From the NCBI GenBank assembly GCA_963836405.1, contig CAWIJL010000018.1:186001-250000 (forward strand): DNA of 64,000 nt, given 5' to 3'. This document shows, piece after piece, positions 11,176 through 19,530 of this stretch. Position numbers and translations under genes: made by a program. The notes beneath the pieces were generated by a model. The model was not told the origin of the DNA and made no database searches. It saw only the letters and a list, made by a program, of their open reading frames with translations. Each line of letters opens with the position of its first letter. Within the stretch, counting starts at the first letter, position 1. The DNA is from CAWIJJ01 sp963836405. Lineage in GTDB: Bacteria > Acidobacteriota > Terriglobia > Bryobacterales > Bryobacteraceae.

Positions 11176-13107
11176 ATGATTCAGCTTACGGGTGCAGCCA
11201 AGCGGTATGGCCCGAGAACCCTTTTCGAAAACGTGGACTGGCTGGTCACGCCCAACGAGCGGATCGGCATCGTAGGCGCGAACGGTACCGGTAAATCCTC
11301 TATTCTCAAGGTGCTGGCCGGAATGGACGGCATCGACGCGGGAACCCTGTCGCGGCAGAAAAACGTCAGTACGGGATACCTGCCGCAGGAGGGCCTCACG
11401 CTTTCGGGCCGGTCCGTATTCGCCGAATGCATGACGGTTTTCGCCTCCCTGCGGGCGCTCGAAGACGAGCAGGAGCAGCTCGCGCGGCGCATGTCCGAGC
11501 TCGACCCCGGCGGCGCCGAATACGCACAGGTGGCGGACCGCTTCCACCGGGCCGAGTCCGAATTCCAGGCGCGCGACGGCTACGCCATCGAAGCCCAAGT
11601 GGGATCGGTGCTCTCCGGGCTGGGGTTCCCGCAGCGGGACTGGAAGCGGCGCACCGAAGAGTTCTCCGGCGGCTGGCAGATGCGCATCGCGCTCGCCAAG
11701 CTGCTGCTCGAACGGCCCAACCTGCTGCTGCTGGACGAGCCCACCAATCACCTGGACCTGGAAGCCCGCAACTGGCTGGAGGAGTACCTGTCTTCGTACC
11801 CCTTCGCCTTCGTGCTCGTCTCCCACGACCGCTACTTTCTGGATGTGACGGTACGAAAAATCGCCGAACTCTGGAACAAGGGGCTCCATTTTTACACGGG
11901 CGGCTATACCCGCTACGAAGAACTGCGGCAGGAGCGCCGCGCGCAGTTGCAAGCCGCGTTTGACAACCAGCAGGACCGGATCCGCCAGCTCGAAGCCTTC
12001 ATCACCCGCTTCCGCTACCAGGCGACAAAAGCCAAGCAGGTACAGAGCCGCATCAAGGAACTCGATAAAATCGAACGGATCGAAATTCCGCCCGAAGAAA
12101 AGAGCATTCATTTCAGCTTTCCGCAGCCCAAGCCGAGCGGCCGCATCGTGGCTGAGTTCAAGGATGTTTCCAAGAGTTACGGCAGCTACGAGGTATTCGC
12201 CGGGGCGAATTTCTATATCGAGCGCGGCGACCGGCTGGCCCTGGTGGGCGTGAATGGAGCGGGCAAATCCACCCTGATCAAGATTTTGGCAGGCGCCGAA
12301 CCCGTCAGCGGCGGAACCTACATCCTCGGCCACAATGCCCAGCCCGATTACTTCGCGCAGGATCAGTACAAGGAACTCGATCCTGACGCGCAGATGATCG
12401 ATGACATCGGAACGGTCGCGCCGCGCGCCACCAACACCGAACTGCGCAGCCTGCTGGGCTGCTTTCTATTCTCCGAAGACGACGTGTTCAAGCCCATCGG
12501 GGTGCTCTCCGGCGGCGAACGGAACCGCTACGCTCTGGCGCGAATGCTGATGATGCCATCTAACTTTCTGCTGCTGGACGAGCCCACCAACCACCTGGAC
12601 ATGAGGGCCAAGGACGTTCTTCTCCGGGCGCTGCAGGATTTCCAGGGCACCCTGGTGTTCGTTTCGCACGACCGCTACTTCATCGACAAGCTGGCCACCC
12701 GCATTATCGAGGTGGAGGATGGGCGAGTCCACGTTTTCCCGGGCAATTATGAAGATTACCTGTGGCGCAAGAGCGGCGGAGGACAAGCGCCGGCGGCCAC
12801 AGAACCCGAAACGGAACCGGCGCCCGCCGAACCCGACGGAAACGGGGCGTCCGCGCTGTCCGGCAGCGCGGACCGGCGACTCAATCCGATCCGTTTGCGC
12901 CGGATGAAGGAGCGACGGGGTGAAATCGAGGAAGAAGTGACCCGCCTCGAGGCCGAAATTGCCGATTGCGAGGCGGCACTGAGCAATTTTGTCAATGCCG
13001 AAGAGACGCGGCGCGTGAGTGCCCTGCTGGACGCTCGCCGCGCCGATCTCGAAGCCCTGATGGCTGAATGGGAAGAAGTGGCTCAGGCGATCGAAGCGAA
13101 CTCCTGA
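11176..13107 (+). CDS. ABC-F family ATPase
   Basis: A 643-residue soluble protein with two ABC domains and no membrane segments. Walker A motifs are 'GANGTGKSS' and 'GVNGAGKST', signatures are 'FSGGWQMR' and 'LSGGERNR', and each Walker B is followed by 'DEPTNHLD'. The inter-domain linker is rich in charged helices (about 245-310). A C-terminal acidic linker and coiled coil (about 535-640) resemble the Uup-type extension. ABC-F proteins act on ribosomes, or for Uup on DNA branch structures; which one this is cannot be decided. A TAAAAT -10-like hexamer ends 11 bases before the ATG, so the mRNA may be almost leaderless. Confidence 0.93.
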   Translation: MIQLTGAAKRYGPRTLFENVDWLVTPNERIGIVGANGTGKSSILKVLAGMDGIDAGTLSRQKNVSTGYLPQEGLTLSGRSVFAECMTVFASLRALEDEQEQLARRMSELDPGGAEYAQVADRFHRAESEFQARDGYAIEAQVGSVLSGLGFPQRDWKRRTEEFSGGWQMRIALAKLLLERPNLLLLDEPTNHLDLEARNWLEEYLSSYPFAFVLVSHDRYFLDVTVRKIAELWNKGLHFYTGGYTRYEELRQERRAQLQAAFDNQQDRIRQLEAFITRFRYQATKAKQVQSRIKELDKIERIEIPPEEKSIHFSFPQPKPSGRIVAEFKDVSKSYGSYEVFAGANFYIERGDRLALVGVNGAGKSTLIKILAGAEPVSGGTYILGHNAQPDYFAQDQYKELDPDAQMIDDIGTVAPRATNTELRSLLGCFLFSEDDVFKPIGVLSGGERNRYALARMLMMPSNFLLLDEPTNHLDMRAKDVLLRALQDFQGTLVFVSHDRYFIDKLATRIIEVEDGRVHVFPGNYEDYLWRKSGGGQAPAATEPETEPAPAEPDGNGASALSGSADRRLNPIRLRRMKERRGEIEEEVTRLEAEIADCEAALSNFVNAEETRRVSALLDARRADLEALMAEWEEVAQAIEANS

Positions 13108-13117
13108 GCGAAAATGC

Positions 13118-13381
13118 CTACTCCTGAGCGGGCATCTGCTGTTCGATCTCGCGCCACGCGCTGATCTTCAGACGGCGGCAAACCCAGCAGAGGGACTCGT
13201 TTCCCACGCCGGCGGTCTCCGCGCCGCACACGGTGCATTGCGCGGGTTTCTTCAGCCGGTCCGCGGAAATAGACCGCTTCGCCTCCTCCAGAATCTCCGG
13301 AGGGACGACCGGGTCCGACTTTGGTTGTGCCTTTCGTCTCATACCTAACCCAGTTTCTGATTTCACTATGGCAGAAATCAC
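13118..13381 (-). CDS. Small zinc-ribbon protein
   Basis: Up to 87 residues. Two Cys pairs, 'CTVCGAE' and 'CWVCRRL', about 20 residues apart form a probable zinc ribbon in the C-terminal half. The GTG start at 13381 has AAGGAG 13 bases upstream; an internal ATG at 13342 (giving 74 residues, beginning MRRKAQPKSD) is an alternative. No named family is recognised. It converges on the ABC-F gene. Confidence 0.6.
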   Translation of the reverse strand: MISAIVKSETGLGMRRKAQPKSDPVVPPEILEEAKRSISADRLKKPAQCTVCGAETAGVGNESLCWVCRRLKISAWREIEQQMPAQE

Positions 13382-13419
13382 GCCCCCGAAACAACTCCTT
13401 GTTTAGATAACAGTACCGT

Positions 13420-13602
13420 TCAGGCGGCTTCAGGTATTTGGATCACGACAGCAACTTCGAGAGAGGATCCGCAGCGCGGGCATCGCTGCCCAGCCAGCAC
13501 TCGCGGAAACTTGCCCTTCAAATCGAGGTCGGCGGGCACCGTGTGGGTGCAGATGGGGCAGTGAACCTGACCCTTCAACTCGTTCTGGGTGAAAGCTTTC
13601 AT
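13420..13602 (-). CDS. Small zinc-ribbon protein
   Basis: A 60-residue protein beginning MKAFTQNELKGQ. The Cys pairs 'CPIC' and 'CPRC', separated by about 25 residues, look like a zinc ribbon that could bind nucleic acid or protein. The start at 13602 was preferred because GAGGGA precedes it; the frame extends five codons further. Its upstream region faces the divergent DUF3467 gene. Confidence 0.6.
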   Translation of the reverse strand: MKAFTQNELKGQVHCPICTHTVPADLDLKGKFPRVLAGQRCPRCGSSLEVAVVIQIPEAA

Positions 13603-13732
13603 TTGTTCTTCCCTCACTTCATCCGACGCAGTTAGTGAAGCACGGGTTGTACCAATTTCGTAATGAATCGTAAAAACTTTGGTGAAGAAAAGACGTCCTG
13701 CGGCTCCGGGCCCGGATGCTACGCTGTAGGCT

Positions 13733-14026
13733 ATGTCGCAACCCCCCGCTCCGAAGATCCAGCTTGTGAACGGTCCCGAGTACCGCGAAAGCTACGCCAA
13801 CAGTGTGCAGGTGCGCGTCAACCTGTGGGACTTCCTGCTGCTCTTTGGAAGAATCAACCAAACCGGCCCCGACAATGTCATCATTCACAACTTCGAGGCC
13901 ATCTACCTCAGCCCGCAGCAGGCAAAAGCGCTCCTGAACGTTCTCCAGCAAAACGTCACGCAGTACGAGACCGCATTCGGGGAAATCAAGCTGGAGCCGC
14001 AGGCGGGTGGGGCGAGCGTGCAGTAG
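13733..14026 (+). CDS. DUF3467 family protein
   Basis: A 97-residue protein matching DUF3467, a short all-beta family of unknown function ('YANSVQVRVNLWDFLLLFGRI' and 'AIYLSPQQAKALLNVLQQNV'). The length is typical. No Shine-Dalgarno is visible; instead TGCTACGCT, an extended -10-like element, ends 7 bases before the ATG, suggesting leaderless transcription. It ends 6 bases from the convergent hypothetical gene. Confidence 0.8.
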   Translation: MSQPPAPKIQLVNGPEYRESYANSVQVRVNLWDFLLLFGRINQTGPDNVIIHNFEAIYLSPQQAKALLNVLQQNVTQYETAFGEIKLEPQAGGASVQ

Positions 14027-14032
14027 TCGCGC

Positions 14033-14341
14033 TCAGGCCTGCTTGGCGCTCTGCTGGATGGGCTTGGGTTTCATCCCGGACCGGCACAGATACTCTAGAA
14101 GCACGAGCATCTTGTGCTCCTGGTCGGAGCGGCGGACGCGATTGGCCTGAAACTGGGCGAGCCGCACCGTCACATGCACCTTCTTGAACTCCAACTCGCC
14201 CGATTCGACGATGCAGGCGCCGAGGAAGTCGGCGATAAAGTAGAGTTCGTCCGAGGAAAGGCCCGTCAGGAACCGGCGGACCCGGCCCTTGAGAGAGTCT
14301 TCAGCGCACGCGGTAAGAGCAGCTTCGATCGTACTCCGCAC
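14033..14341 (-). CDS. Hypothetical protein
   Basis: A 102-residue soluble, mostly helical protein without signal or membrane segments and with no recognised motif. The central 'FLTGLSSDELYFIADFLGACIVES' stretch looks like a compact helical core. It converges on the DUF3467 gene. No function is proposed. Confidence 0.55.
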   Translation of the reverse strand: MRSTIEAALTACAEDSLKGRVRRFLTGLSSDELYFIADFLGACIVESGELEFKKVHVTVRLAQFQANRVRRSDQEHKMLVLLEYLCRSGMKPKPIQQSAKQA

Positions 14342-14399
14342 GGCAGATCTCCGAAGGCGAAACCGTAAACGTCGCGTCTGAAGGCAATTATTGCCAAAA

Positions 14400-14424
14400 C
14401 CTACCCCGCGTGCAAGGGGGTAGG
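14400..14424. repeat. 8-bp perfect hairpin in an intergenic gap
   Basis: CCTACCCC and GGGGTAGG pair perfectly across a 9-base loop. No T-run follows on either strand, so it is not a standard terminator. It lies in the 130-base gap between the hypothetical gene and the DUF3309 gene, which otherwise shows nothing. Confidence 0.35.
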
Positions 14425-14471
14425 AGCATCACCGCCGCGGGTATCCGACACTAAGACCGCCGGGAGCGACC

Positions 14472-14621
14472 CTAAATGCGACCCATCAGTAGCAGGATGA
14501 CCAGAATCAACACGATCAGCCCGAGCCCGCCGCTGGGGTAGTATCCCCAGCCGCGGCTGTAAGGCCATGCGGGCGCCGCCGCGAACAAAAGAACAATCAG
14601 GATTACTAAAAGGATCAGCAT
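14472..14621 (-). CDS. DUF3309 family small membrane protein
   Basis: A 49-residue protein of two hydrophobic helices (about residues 1-17 and 32-47) joined by the diagnostic 'PAWPYSRGWGYYPSGGLGLI' loop. This is the DUF3309 pattern, found in many soil bacteria and of unknown function. A strong GGGAGGAAAG ribosome site precedes the ATG at 14621. It is too short for most gene finders. Confidence 0.85.
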   Translation of the reverse strand: MLILLVILIVLLFAAAPAWPYSRGWGYYPSGGLGLIVLILVILLLMGRI

Positions 14622-14698
14622 CGTTTGCTTTCCTCCCACCCCGGAGAAAGCACGCTGTGTCCCGTTGTGCGGGCCGGTACGTAACAGCGGCGCCGCAC

Positions 14699-15106
14699 TC
14701 AGTGCGAAGTGGTCAGCGTAAGCTTGCCGTGACGCACGCCTTTGGCGGCAATCAGGGAGTCGGCAATGCCCTGTACGCCTGCGGCCGAACCGCGCAGCAC
14801 CAGCACTTCCAGGCAGTTATCGTGGTCCAGATGGACGTGCAGTGTAGAAACGATCTGATGATGGTGATTGTGCTGCTGCTTCAAAAGGCGGTCGTTCAAC
14901 TGGCGCACGTTGTGGTCGTAAACCAAGGTGAGGGTGCCCACCACCTCCCGCTCCGGCACCGCCACCGATTCCTGCAGCAGGGCATCGCGCATCAGGTCGC
15001 GAAAGGCCTCCGAACGGTTGGCGTAGCCTCTGCGGTCGATCAGTCGATCGAAGCTGGTGAGCAGTTCATCGGGAATTGCGACTCCGATCCTTCGAAGATC
15101 GTTCAT
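14699..15106 (-). CDS. nikR: Nickel-responsive regulator NikR
   Basis: A 135-residue NikR-type regulator. The first 45 residues form the ribbon-helix-helix DNA-binding domain ('RIGVAIPDELLTSFDRLI...RSEAFRDLMRDAL'). The ACT-like C-terminal domain carries the nickel ligands: a histidine in the HHH cluster at 81-83 and His90, His92 and Cys98 in 'STLHVHLDHDNCLE'. With nickel bound it would act as a repressor or activator of nickel uptake and use genes. No nickel transporter or urease/hydrogenase gene is in the window. The start follows AAGGTGG. Confidence 0.92.
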   Translation of the reverse strand: MNDLRRIGVAIPDELLTSFDRLIDRRGYANRSEAFRDLMRDALLQESVAVPEREVVGTLTLVYDHNVRQLNDRLLKQQHNHHHQIVSTLHVHLDHDNCLEVLVLRGSAAGVQGIADSLIAAKGVRHGKLTLTTSH

Positions 15107-15162
15107 TTAGCGAGCCACCTTGGGACCGATTCTCCCTACATGATAGCCTCGCTGCCCCGTCA

Positions 15163-16188
15163 TCACGGTTTGGCCGGCTGAAGGAACCGCCGTGCGGCCA
15201 GCCTGCCTAGTACGGTGACCAGGGCGAACAGGGGAGAATGCTCGCCCTGCACCTGATGGCCGCGCCTCCGCGTGTGCGACCCGCCCGATGGCAGCACATA
15301 CTTGTCCACCAGTGAAAGCAGGTTGGTGGTCGCGCCGGGAAACAGGCCGTGAAAAGTGGCCAGCGCGCCGGCGGGCGCGCCGAGTACCGTTTCGGCGTCG
15401 CCGCGGCGGGTGGCGGCGACAATCTGGGCGGCGGCGCGATCCGCGCTCATGCTGATGCCCGGCAGCGTGGCTCCCAGGCTGAACCAGGTATTCTCGCCGG
15501 CGTGATCGCCCTTGAACTCGGCGTTTTGATGCGACCCGGTGCGCATCAGGCCTGGCGCGACGGTAATCGCCTTCACGCCTTTGTCAGCCAGTTCCGCGCG
15601 CAGCCCTTCGGAAAGCCCCACGGCGGCAAACTTGGCGCAGGTATACGGCAGCAAGTGCGGAACCGCCACTTTGCCGCCGATGGAGGTGATGTTCACGATC
15701 CGGCCGCTGCGCCGCTCCGTCATCTGCGGCAGTACCGCGAACGTCGGGTACAGCACGCCCCAGAACATCACCCGCATGGCGTCTTCGAAATCGCGGACGT
15801 CCAGGCTTTCGAGCGGGCCCACCTGAATCTCACCGGCATTGTTCACCAGCACATCCACGGCTCCGAACCGCTCCACAGCCTGGCGCACCATCGCCGCCAC
15901 CGCGTCCCGGTCCGAAACGTCGCACTCGACCGCCAGCACGCTGGCGCCGCGCCGCTCCAGGTCGGCCTGGGCGTTGCGCAGTTCGTCCGCGTCGCGGGCG
16001 CAGATGACAATGCGGCACCCTTCGCGGGCGAACGCGCGCGCCAAAGCCAGGCCCAGGCCGCGCGAGCCTCCGGTGATCAGCACCACCTGCCCGCGCAAAT
16101 CGTCGCCTTTATTTCGCAGCAGAGTGCTCACCGCGACCCCGGCTCCGATTCCCGCGGCCGCCAGCATCCACACACGGCTCGATCGCAT
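15163..16188 (-). CDS. Short-chain dehydrogenase with N-terminal membrane anchor
   Basis: A 341-residue SDR. The first 25 residues are hydrophobic ('VWMLAAAGIGAGVAVSTLL') and probably anchor the protein. The Rossmann domain shows 'TGGSRGLG' for cofactor binding, 'NNAG', the Ser of 'NITSIGG' and the catalytic Tyr/Lys in 'YTCAK'. A basic C-terminal tail of about 60 residues lies outside the SDR core. Substrate is unknown. AAGGAGA precedes the start. It lies 21 bases after the zinc dehydrogenase and is probably in the same operon. Confidence 0.85.
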   Translation of the reverse strand: MRSSRVWMLAAAGIGAGVAVSTLLRNKGDDLRGQVVLITGGSRGLGLALARAFAREGCRIVICARDADELRNAQADLERRGASVLAVECDVSDRDAVAAMVRQAVERFGAVDVLVNNAGEIQVGPLESLDVRDFEDAMRVMFWGVLYPTFAVLPQMTERRSGRIVNITSIGGKVAVPHLLPYTCAKFAAVGLSEGLRAELADKGVKAITVAPGLMRTGSHQNAEFKGDHAGENTWFSLGATLPGISMSADRAAAQIVAATRRGDAETVLGAPAGALATFHGLFPGATTNLLSLVDKYVLPSGGSHTRRRGHQVQGEHSPLFALVTVLGRLAARRFLQPAKP

Positions 16189-16209
16189 CGGGAGTGTCTC
16201 CTTCCGGCT

Positions 16210-17379
16210 TCAGTTCGGGCGCAGCACTACTTTGATGCAATCGTCGGCATGCGCACCAAAGGTGCGATAGGCCTCCGGTACGCCATCGATGTCGGTGCGG
16301 TGCGTGATGACGAAACTGGGGTCGATCTCCCCGCGCTGGATGCGGTCGAGCAGCGGCTGCAGGTAGCGCGGCACGTGGGTCTGGCCCATTTTGAAGGTGA
16401 GGCCCTTGGAGAAGGCCGCGCCGATGGGGAACTTGTCGATCAGACCGCCGTAAACGCCGGGGACCGAGACCGTACCCCCCTTGCGGCAGGCCTGGATGGC
16501 CTGGCGCAGAACGTGCGGCCGGTCCGTTTCGAGCCGGACCGCCTGCTTGGCGCGGTCGTACAGGTTGTCGAGGGCGGCCCCGTGCGCCTCCATGCCGACC
16601 GCATCGATGCAGGCATCCGGTCCACGCCCCCCGGTCATCGCTTTCAGAATTTCGACTGTGTCCACATCCGCGAAATTGACCGCTTCGGCCTTGCCCTGGC
16701 GCGCCATCTCCAACCGCTCCGGCTGCTGGTCCAGGGCTATCACACGCTCGGCCCCGAGCAGGTAGGCGCTGCGGATGGCAAACTGTCCCACCGGGCCGCA
16801 GCCCCACACGGCTACCGTGTCGCCCGGCTGGATATTGCAGTTCTCCGCGGCCATATAGCCGGTGGGGAAGATGTCGCTGAGGAACAGCACCTGCTCGTCG
16901 GTCAGCCCCTCCGGAATTTTGATCGGCCCGACGTCGGCAAACGGAACCCGCACGTACTGCGCCTGGCCCCCGGCGAATCCCCCGAACATGTGCGAATAGC
17001 CAAACAGCGCGGCGCTGCTTTGGCCGTACATTTTCTCGGCCACCCACGCGTTGGGGTTCGAATTGTCGCACAACGACCAGAGGCCCTTCTGGCAGAAAAA
17101 GCAGCGCCCGCAACAGATGGTGAAGGGCACCACCACACGGTCGCCCTTCTTGAGGTTGCGAACGTCGCGGCCCACTTCCAGCACCTCGCCCATGAACTCG
17201 TGGCCGAGGATATCGCCCTTCTGCATGGTGGGAATGTACCCGTCGTAGAGATGGAGGTCGGACCCGCAAATCGCCGAGAGAGTCACTTTGACGATTGCGT
17301 CGCGGTGGTTCAGGATCGCGGGGTCGGGAACGGTTTCGACGCGCACGTCGTGCGTGCCATACCAGCAAGCGGCTTTCAT
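16210..17379 (-). CDS. Zinc-dependent alcohol dehydrogenase
   Basis: A 389-residue medium-chain dehydrogenase. Catalytic zinc ligands are in 'CGSDLHLYDGY' and 'GHEFMGEV'; the structural zinc cysteines are in 'CGRCFFCQKGLWSLCD'. The nucleotide-binding 'VAVWGCGPVGQFAIRSA' follows. It resembles the subgroup annotated as glutathione-independent formaldehyde dehydrogenase-like, but the real substrate is not shown. The ATG at 17379 is set by AAAGGAG. It heads a likely operon with the SDR gene and lies 22 bases after the SRPBCC gene. Confidence 0.9.
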   Translation of the reverse strand: MKAACWYGTHDVRVETVPDPAILNHRDAIVKVTLSAICGSDLHLYDGYIPTMQKGDILGHEFMGEVLEVGRDVRNLKKGDRVVVPFTICCGRCFFCQKGLWSLCDNSNPNAWVAEKMYGQSSAALFGYSHMFGGFAGGQAQYVRVPFADVGPIKIPEGLTDEQVLFLSDIFPTGYMAAENCNIQPGDTVAVWGCGPVGQFAIRSAYLLGAERVIALDQQPERLEMARQGKAEAVNFADVDTVEILKAMTGGRGPDACIDAVGMEAHGAALDNLYDRAKQAVRLETDRPHVLRQAIQACRKGGTVSVPGVYGGLIDKFPIGAAFSKGLTFKMGQTHVPRYLQPLLDRIQRGEIDPSFVITHRTDIDGVPEAYRTFGAHADDCIKVVLRPN

Positions 17380-17401
17380 GAGTTTGGCTCCTTTTGTCTT
17401 T

Positions 17402-18235
17402 CTACCGGCTATAGGCGGGGGCGTCGCTGGCCGGGAACGATTCCTCGGAAGCGTCATGCACCTCGCGGTCCATCTCGCGCTGGTGGCGGCGGCGCTCGTG
17501 CGTCCGGGAGCGTGCTCCAGTGGGCTGGCCCGCCGTCGTCAGCACTTCGCCCGCTTCCAGGATCTGTTTGAGGCGGTGGAGATCCCGCTGGATCTGCTGC
17601 CCGGGATTTTTGCCCCACAGCGTCGCCAAAGCCGCGCCGATGATTCCCGCCGGCGGATTGTAGTTGAGTTCCACCTTCACCTCGGTGCCGCGCCCACCCG
17701 GCGCGTCCTTGAACCAGACCGAGCCGGCATGATCCACTTCCGACCCCGGCAGGGTGCGCCACGCCAGCATCTGGTTTTCGATGTCGTTGTAGAGAACCGC
17801 GTCCCATTCCACGGTGCGCCCCGCCGGGGCGGAAACCACCCAATGCGATTGGTTTCCTTCACCCGGTGTCACCGACCGGACGTTCTTCATGAAGCGCGGC
17901 AGGTTGGTGAGGTCGCGCCAGAATCGATAGATTTCCGCCCGCGGGCGGTCGATCGTCGTGGCCCGGTCTACCCGCATCCCGGATTCGTAGGGAACGCTGG
18001 TGGTATCCGCGCCCTGTCCTTTCGGCGCGGTCCTGATCCCGAGAGCCTGGTACATGTGGCAGTGGCCACTGAGGCTGCGCCGTAGAAGATCGCCGCCGAT
18101 CAGACCGAGAGCAATGCTGCCCGCGGACCGTCGCTTCAACGCGGCCGCCAGCAGTACCCCTCCCCCGATGGCGGAGATCACGCGCTCGGTTTTTCCGATG
18201 TTCTGCGTCTGCAGCTTACGTTTGGAACGTTCCAT
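17402..18235 (-). CDS. DUF2892 plus SRPBCC (START-like) protein
   Basis: A 277-residue protein in three parts. Residues about 10-60 form a DUF2892-like hairpin of two membrane segments ('IGKTERVISAIGGGVLLAAAL'). Residues about 75-220 form an SRPBCC/cyclase-like ligand-binding domain ('ATTIDRPRAEIYRFWRDLTNLPRFM' and 'RGTEVKVELNYNPP'). The tail is highly charged. Such fusions are widespread in soil bacteria without a known ligand. The start at 18235 lacks a clear ribosome site; an upstream start at 18274 is possible. It leads the dehydrogenase operon. Confidence 0.75.
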   Translation of the reverse strand: MERSKRKLQTQNIGKTERVISAIGGGVLLAAALKRRSAGSIALGLIGGDLLRRSLSGHCHMYQALGIRTAPKGQGADTTSVPYESGMRVDRATTIDRPRAEIYRFWRDLTNLPRFMKNVRSVTPGEGNQSHWVVSAPAGRTVEWDAVLYNDIENQMLAWRTLPGSEVDHAGSVWFKDAPGGRGTEVKVELNYNPPAGIIGAALATLWGKNPGQQIQRDLHRLKQILEAGEVLTTAGQPTGARSRTHERRRHQREMDREVHDASEESFPASDAPAYSR

Positions 18236-18380
18236 GTTCCAACCATAAGACGAATCGGCCGCGGCACGCCGCACCTCTCCGTGCCGAATCTGACCAATGA
18301 GAGGCGGAGAACGGGTGGTTGGTAACGCTTGCCGGGAAAGAGACCCTCAGCCGGCAGCAAACGCTGGGCCAAGCGGAACC

Positions 18381-19139
18381 CTACGCCTCGAACACCAGGC
18401 TCATGCAGGTCACCCCGGCCTCCGCCTTCCGCAATTCCGATGTGTCCAGAGCCCGCACTCTCCATCCCGCCTTCTCGAGCCGCTCACGTGTCCGCGGAAA
18501 GCCCTCCGGCATGATCATCGTGTCCCCGATGCGCAACACGTTGGCCGCCCATGCCTCCCCCACTTCGATAATGCGCATCCCGGCGAAAATACCCACGTCG
18601 ATCCATGCCGGATTCGCCAGCACGGTATCGTCTCCCAGATACGAGCAGCCGCTCTTCAGGTGCAGGCAGTCCCGCATCTCCAGCGCCTCTACCCGGTAGC
18701 CGAACGGCTGCAACGCCCGCGCCAACGCCCTTACCCCCTCCCGATTGGTACGCTTCGAAAGCCCCGCATAGAGCGTCCTGCCGGCCCGCATCACGTCGCC
18801 GCCTTCGAGCGTCGCCGGCGCCTCCATGCGGCGCACCGGCCGGAAGCGGGCCAGCGCCTCCTCGAGCGACTCCGCTTCGCCGCGCCTGGACTCCACGCCC
18901 ATGCGAGTTACTACGGCCACTTCGTCCACCACCACCGCCGGATCCTCCACGAACATCGAATCCGCCAGTTCCGGATCCGCCGGCAAGGAAATCACCCGTG
19001 CGCCCAACTCCCCGAGCAGCGCCTCGTAAGCGGCATGCTGCTCTCGCGCCCCATCCACGTCGATCGCTTCCCGGTCCAGGTACGAAAGCTCGCAGCGGTT
19101 CAGGGCCGGACTCACCGCGCGGGTAATTGCCGTCAGCAT
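18381..19139 (-). CDS. DDAH-like amidinotransferase/hydrolase
   Basis: A 252-residue pentein-fold enzyme resembling N(omega),N(omega)-dimethylarginine dimethylaminohydrolase. The substrate-binding 'MFVEDPAVV' and 'LEGGDV' motifs, His160 in 'DCLHLKSG' and the nucleophile Cys245 in 'AGVTCMSL' are all present. The family hydrolyses methylated arginine to citrulline plus methylamine; some members act on related guanidino compounds. TAGAAT ends 9 bases before the start, pointing to a near-leaderless mRNA. Confidence 0.85.
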   Translation of the reverse strand: MLTAITRAVSPALNRCELSYLDREAIDVDGAREQHAAYEALLGELGARVISLPADPELADSMFVEDPAVVVDEVAVVTRMGVESRRGEAESLEEALARFRPVRRMEAPATLEGGDVMRAGRTLYAGLSKRTNREGVRALARALQPFGYRVEALEMRDCLHLKSGCSYLGDDTVLANPAWIDVGIFAGMRIIEVGEAWAANVLRIGDTMIMPEGFPRTRERLEKAGWRVRALDTSELRKAEAGVTCMSLVFEA

Positions 19140-19187
19140 GCCTCTTGCATTCTAAGCCGCTCTGCGTCATACTCCCCTAAGAGTTTT

Positions 19188-19529
19188 ATGGGAGGCAAGT
19201 ACGGTTTGCGCGGCGACGTCCTCCAGGGCACGCTGGACATGCTGATCCTCAAGGCGCTGACGCGCGGCGCCCTGCACGGCTACGCCATCGCCGAGTTCCT
19301 GCTGGAGGCTTCCGAAGACGTGCTGCGCGTCGAAGAGGGCGCGCTCTATCCGGCCCTCCACCGACTGGAACTGCGAGGCCTCGTCAGCGCCGAGTGGGGC
19401 CTCTCGGACAACAACCGGCGGGCAAAATTTTACCGGCTCACCGCCGCGGGCCGAAAGCGACTGGCAGCGGAAGCCTCCAACTGGGACCGCCTTTCGGGCG
19501 CCATCGTGCGCGTCATGCGGACTGCCTGA
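19188..19529 (+). CDS. PadR-family transcriptional regulator
   Basis: A 113-residue PadR winged-helix protein ('LQGTLDMLILKALTRGALHGYAIAEFL', 'VEEGALYPALHRLELRGLVSAEW', 'AKFYRLTAAGRKRL'). It ends one base before the ADOP permease gene, the standard acidobacterial pairing in which PadR is thought to control its permease. The frame extends upstream, but the first PadR residues begin at this ATG. Confidence 0.92.
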   Translation: MGGKYGLRGDVLQGTLDMLILKALTRGALHGYAIAEFLLEASEDVLRVEEGALYPALHRLELRGLVSAEWGLSDNNRRAKFYRLTAAGRKRLAAEASNWDRLSGAIVRVMRTA

Positions 19530-19530
19530 T

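Noticed and set aside
14400..14424. Rho-independent terminator
   Set aside because: The stem is perfect but no T-run follows on either strand; kept only as a hairpin.
15349..17571. 740-codon plus-strand frame spanning the SDR and dehydrogenase genes
   Set aside because: Shadow of two well-supported minus-strand genes; it crosses their boundaries and has no domain.
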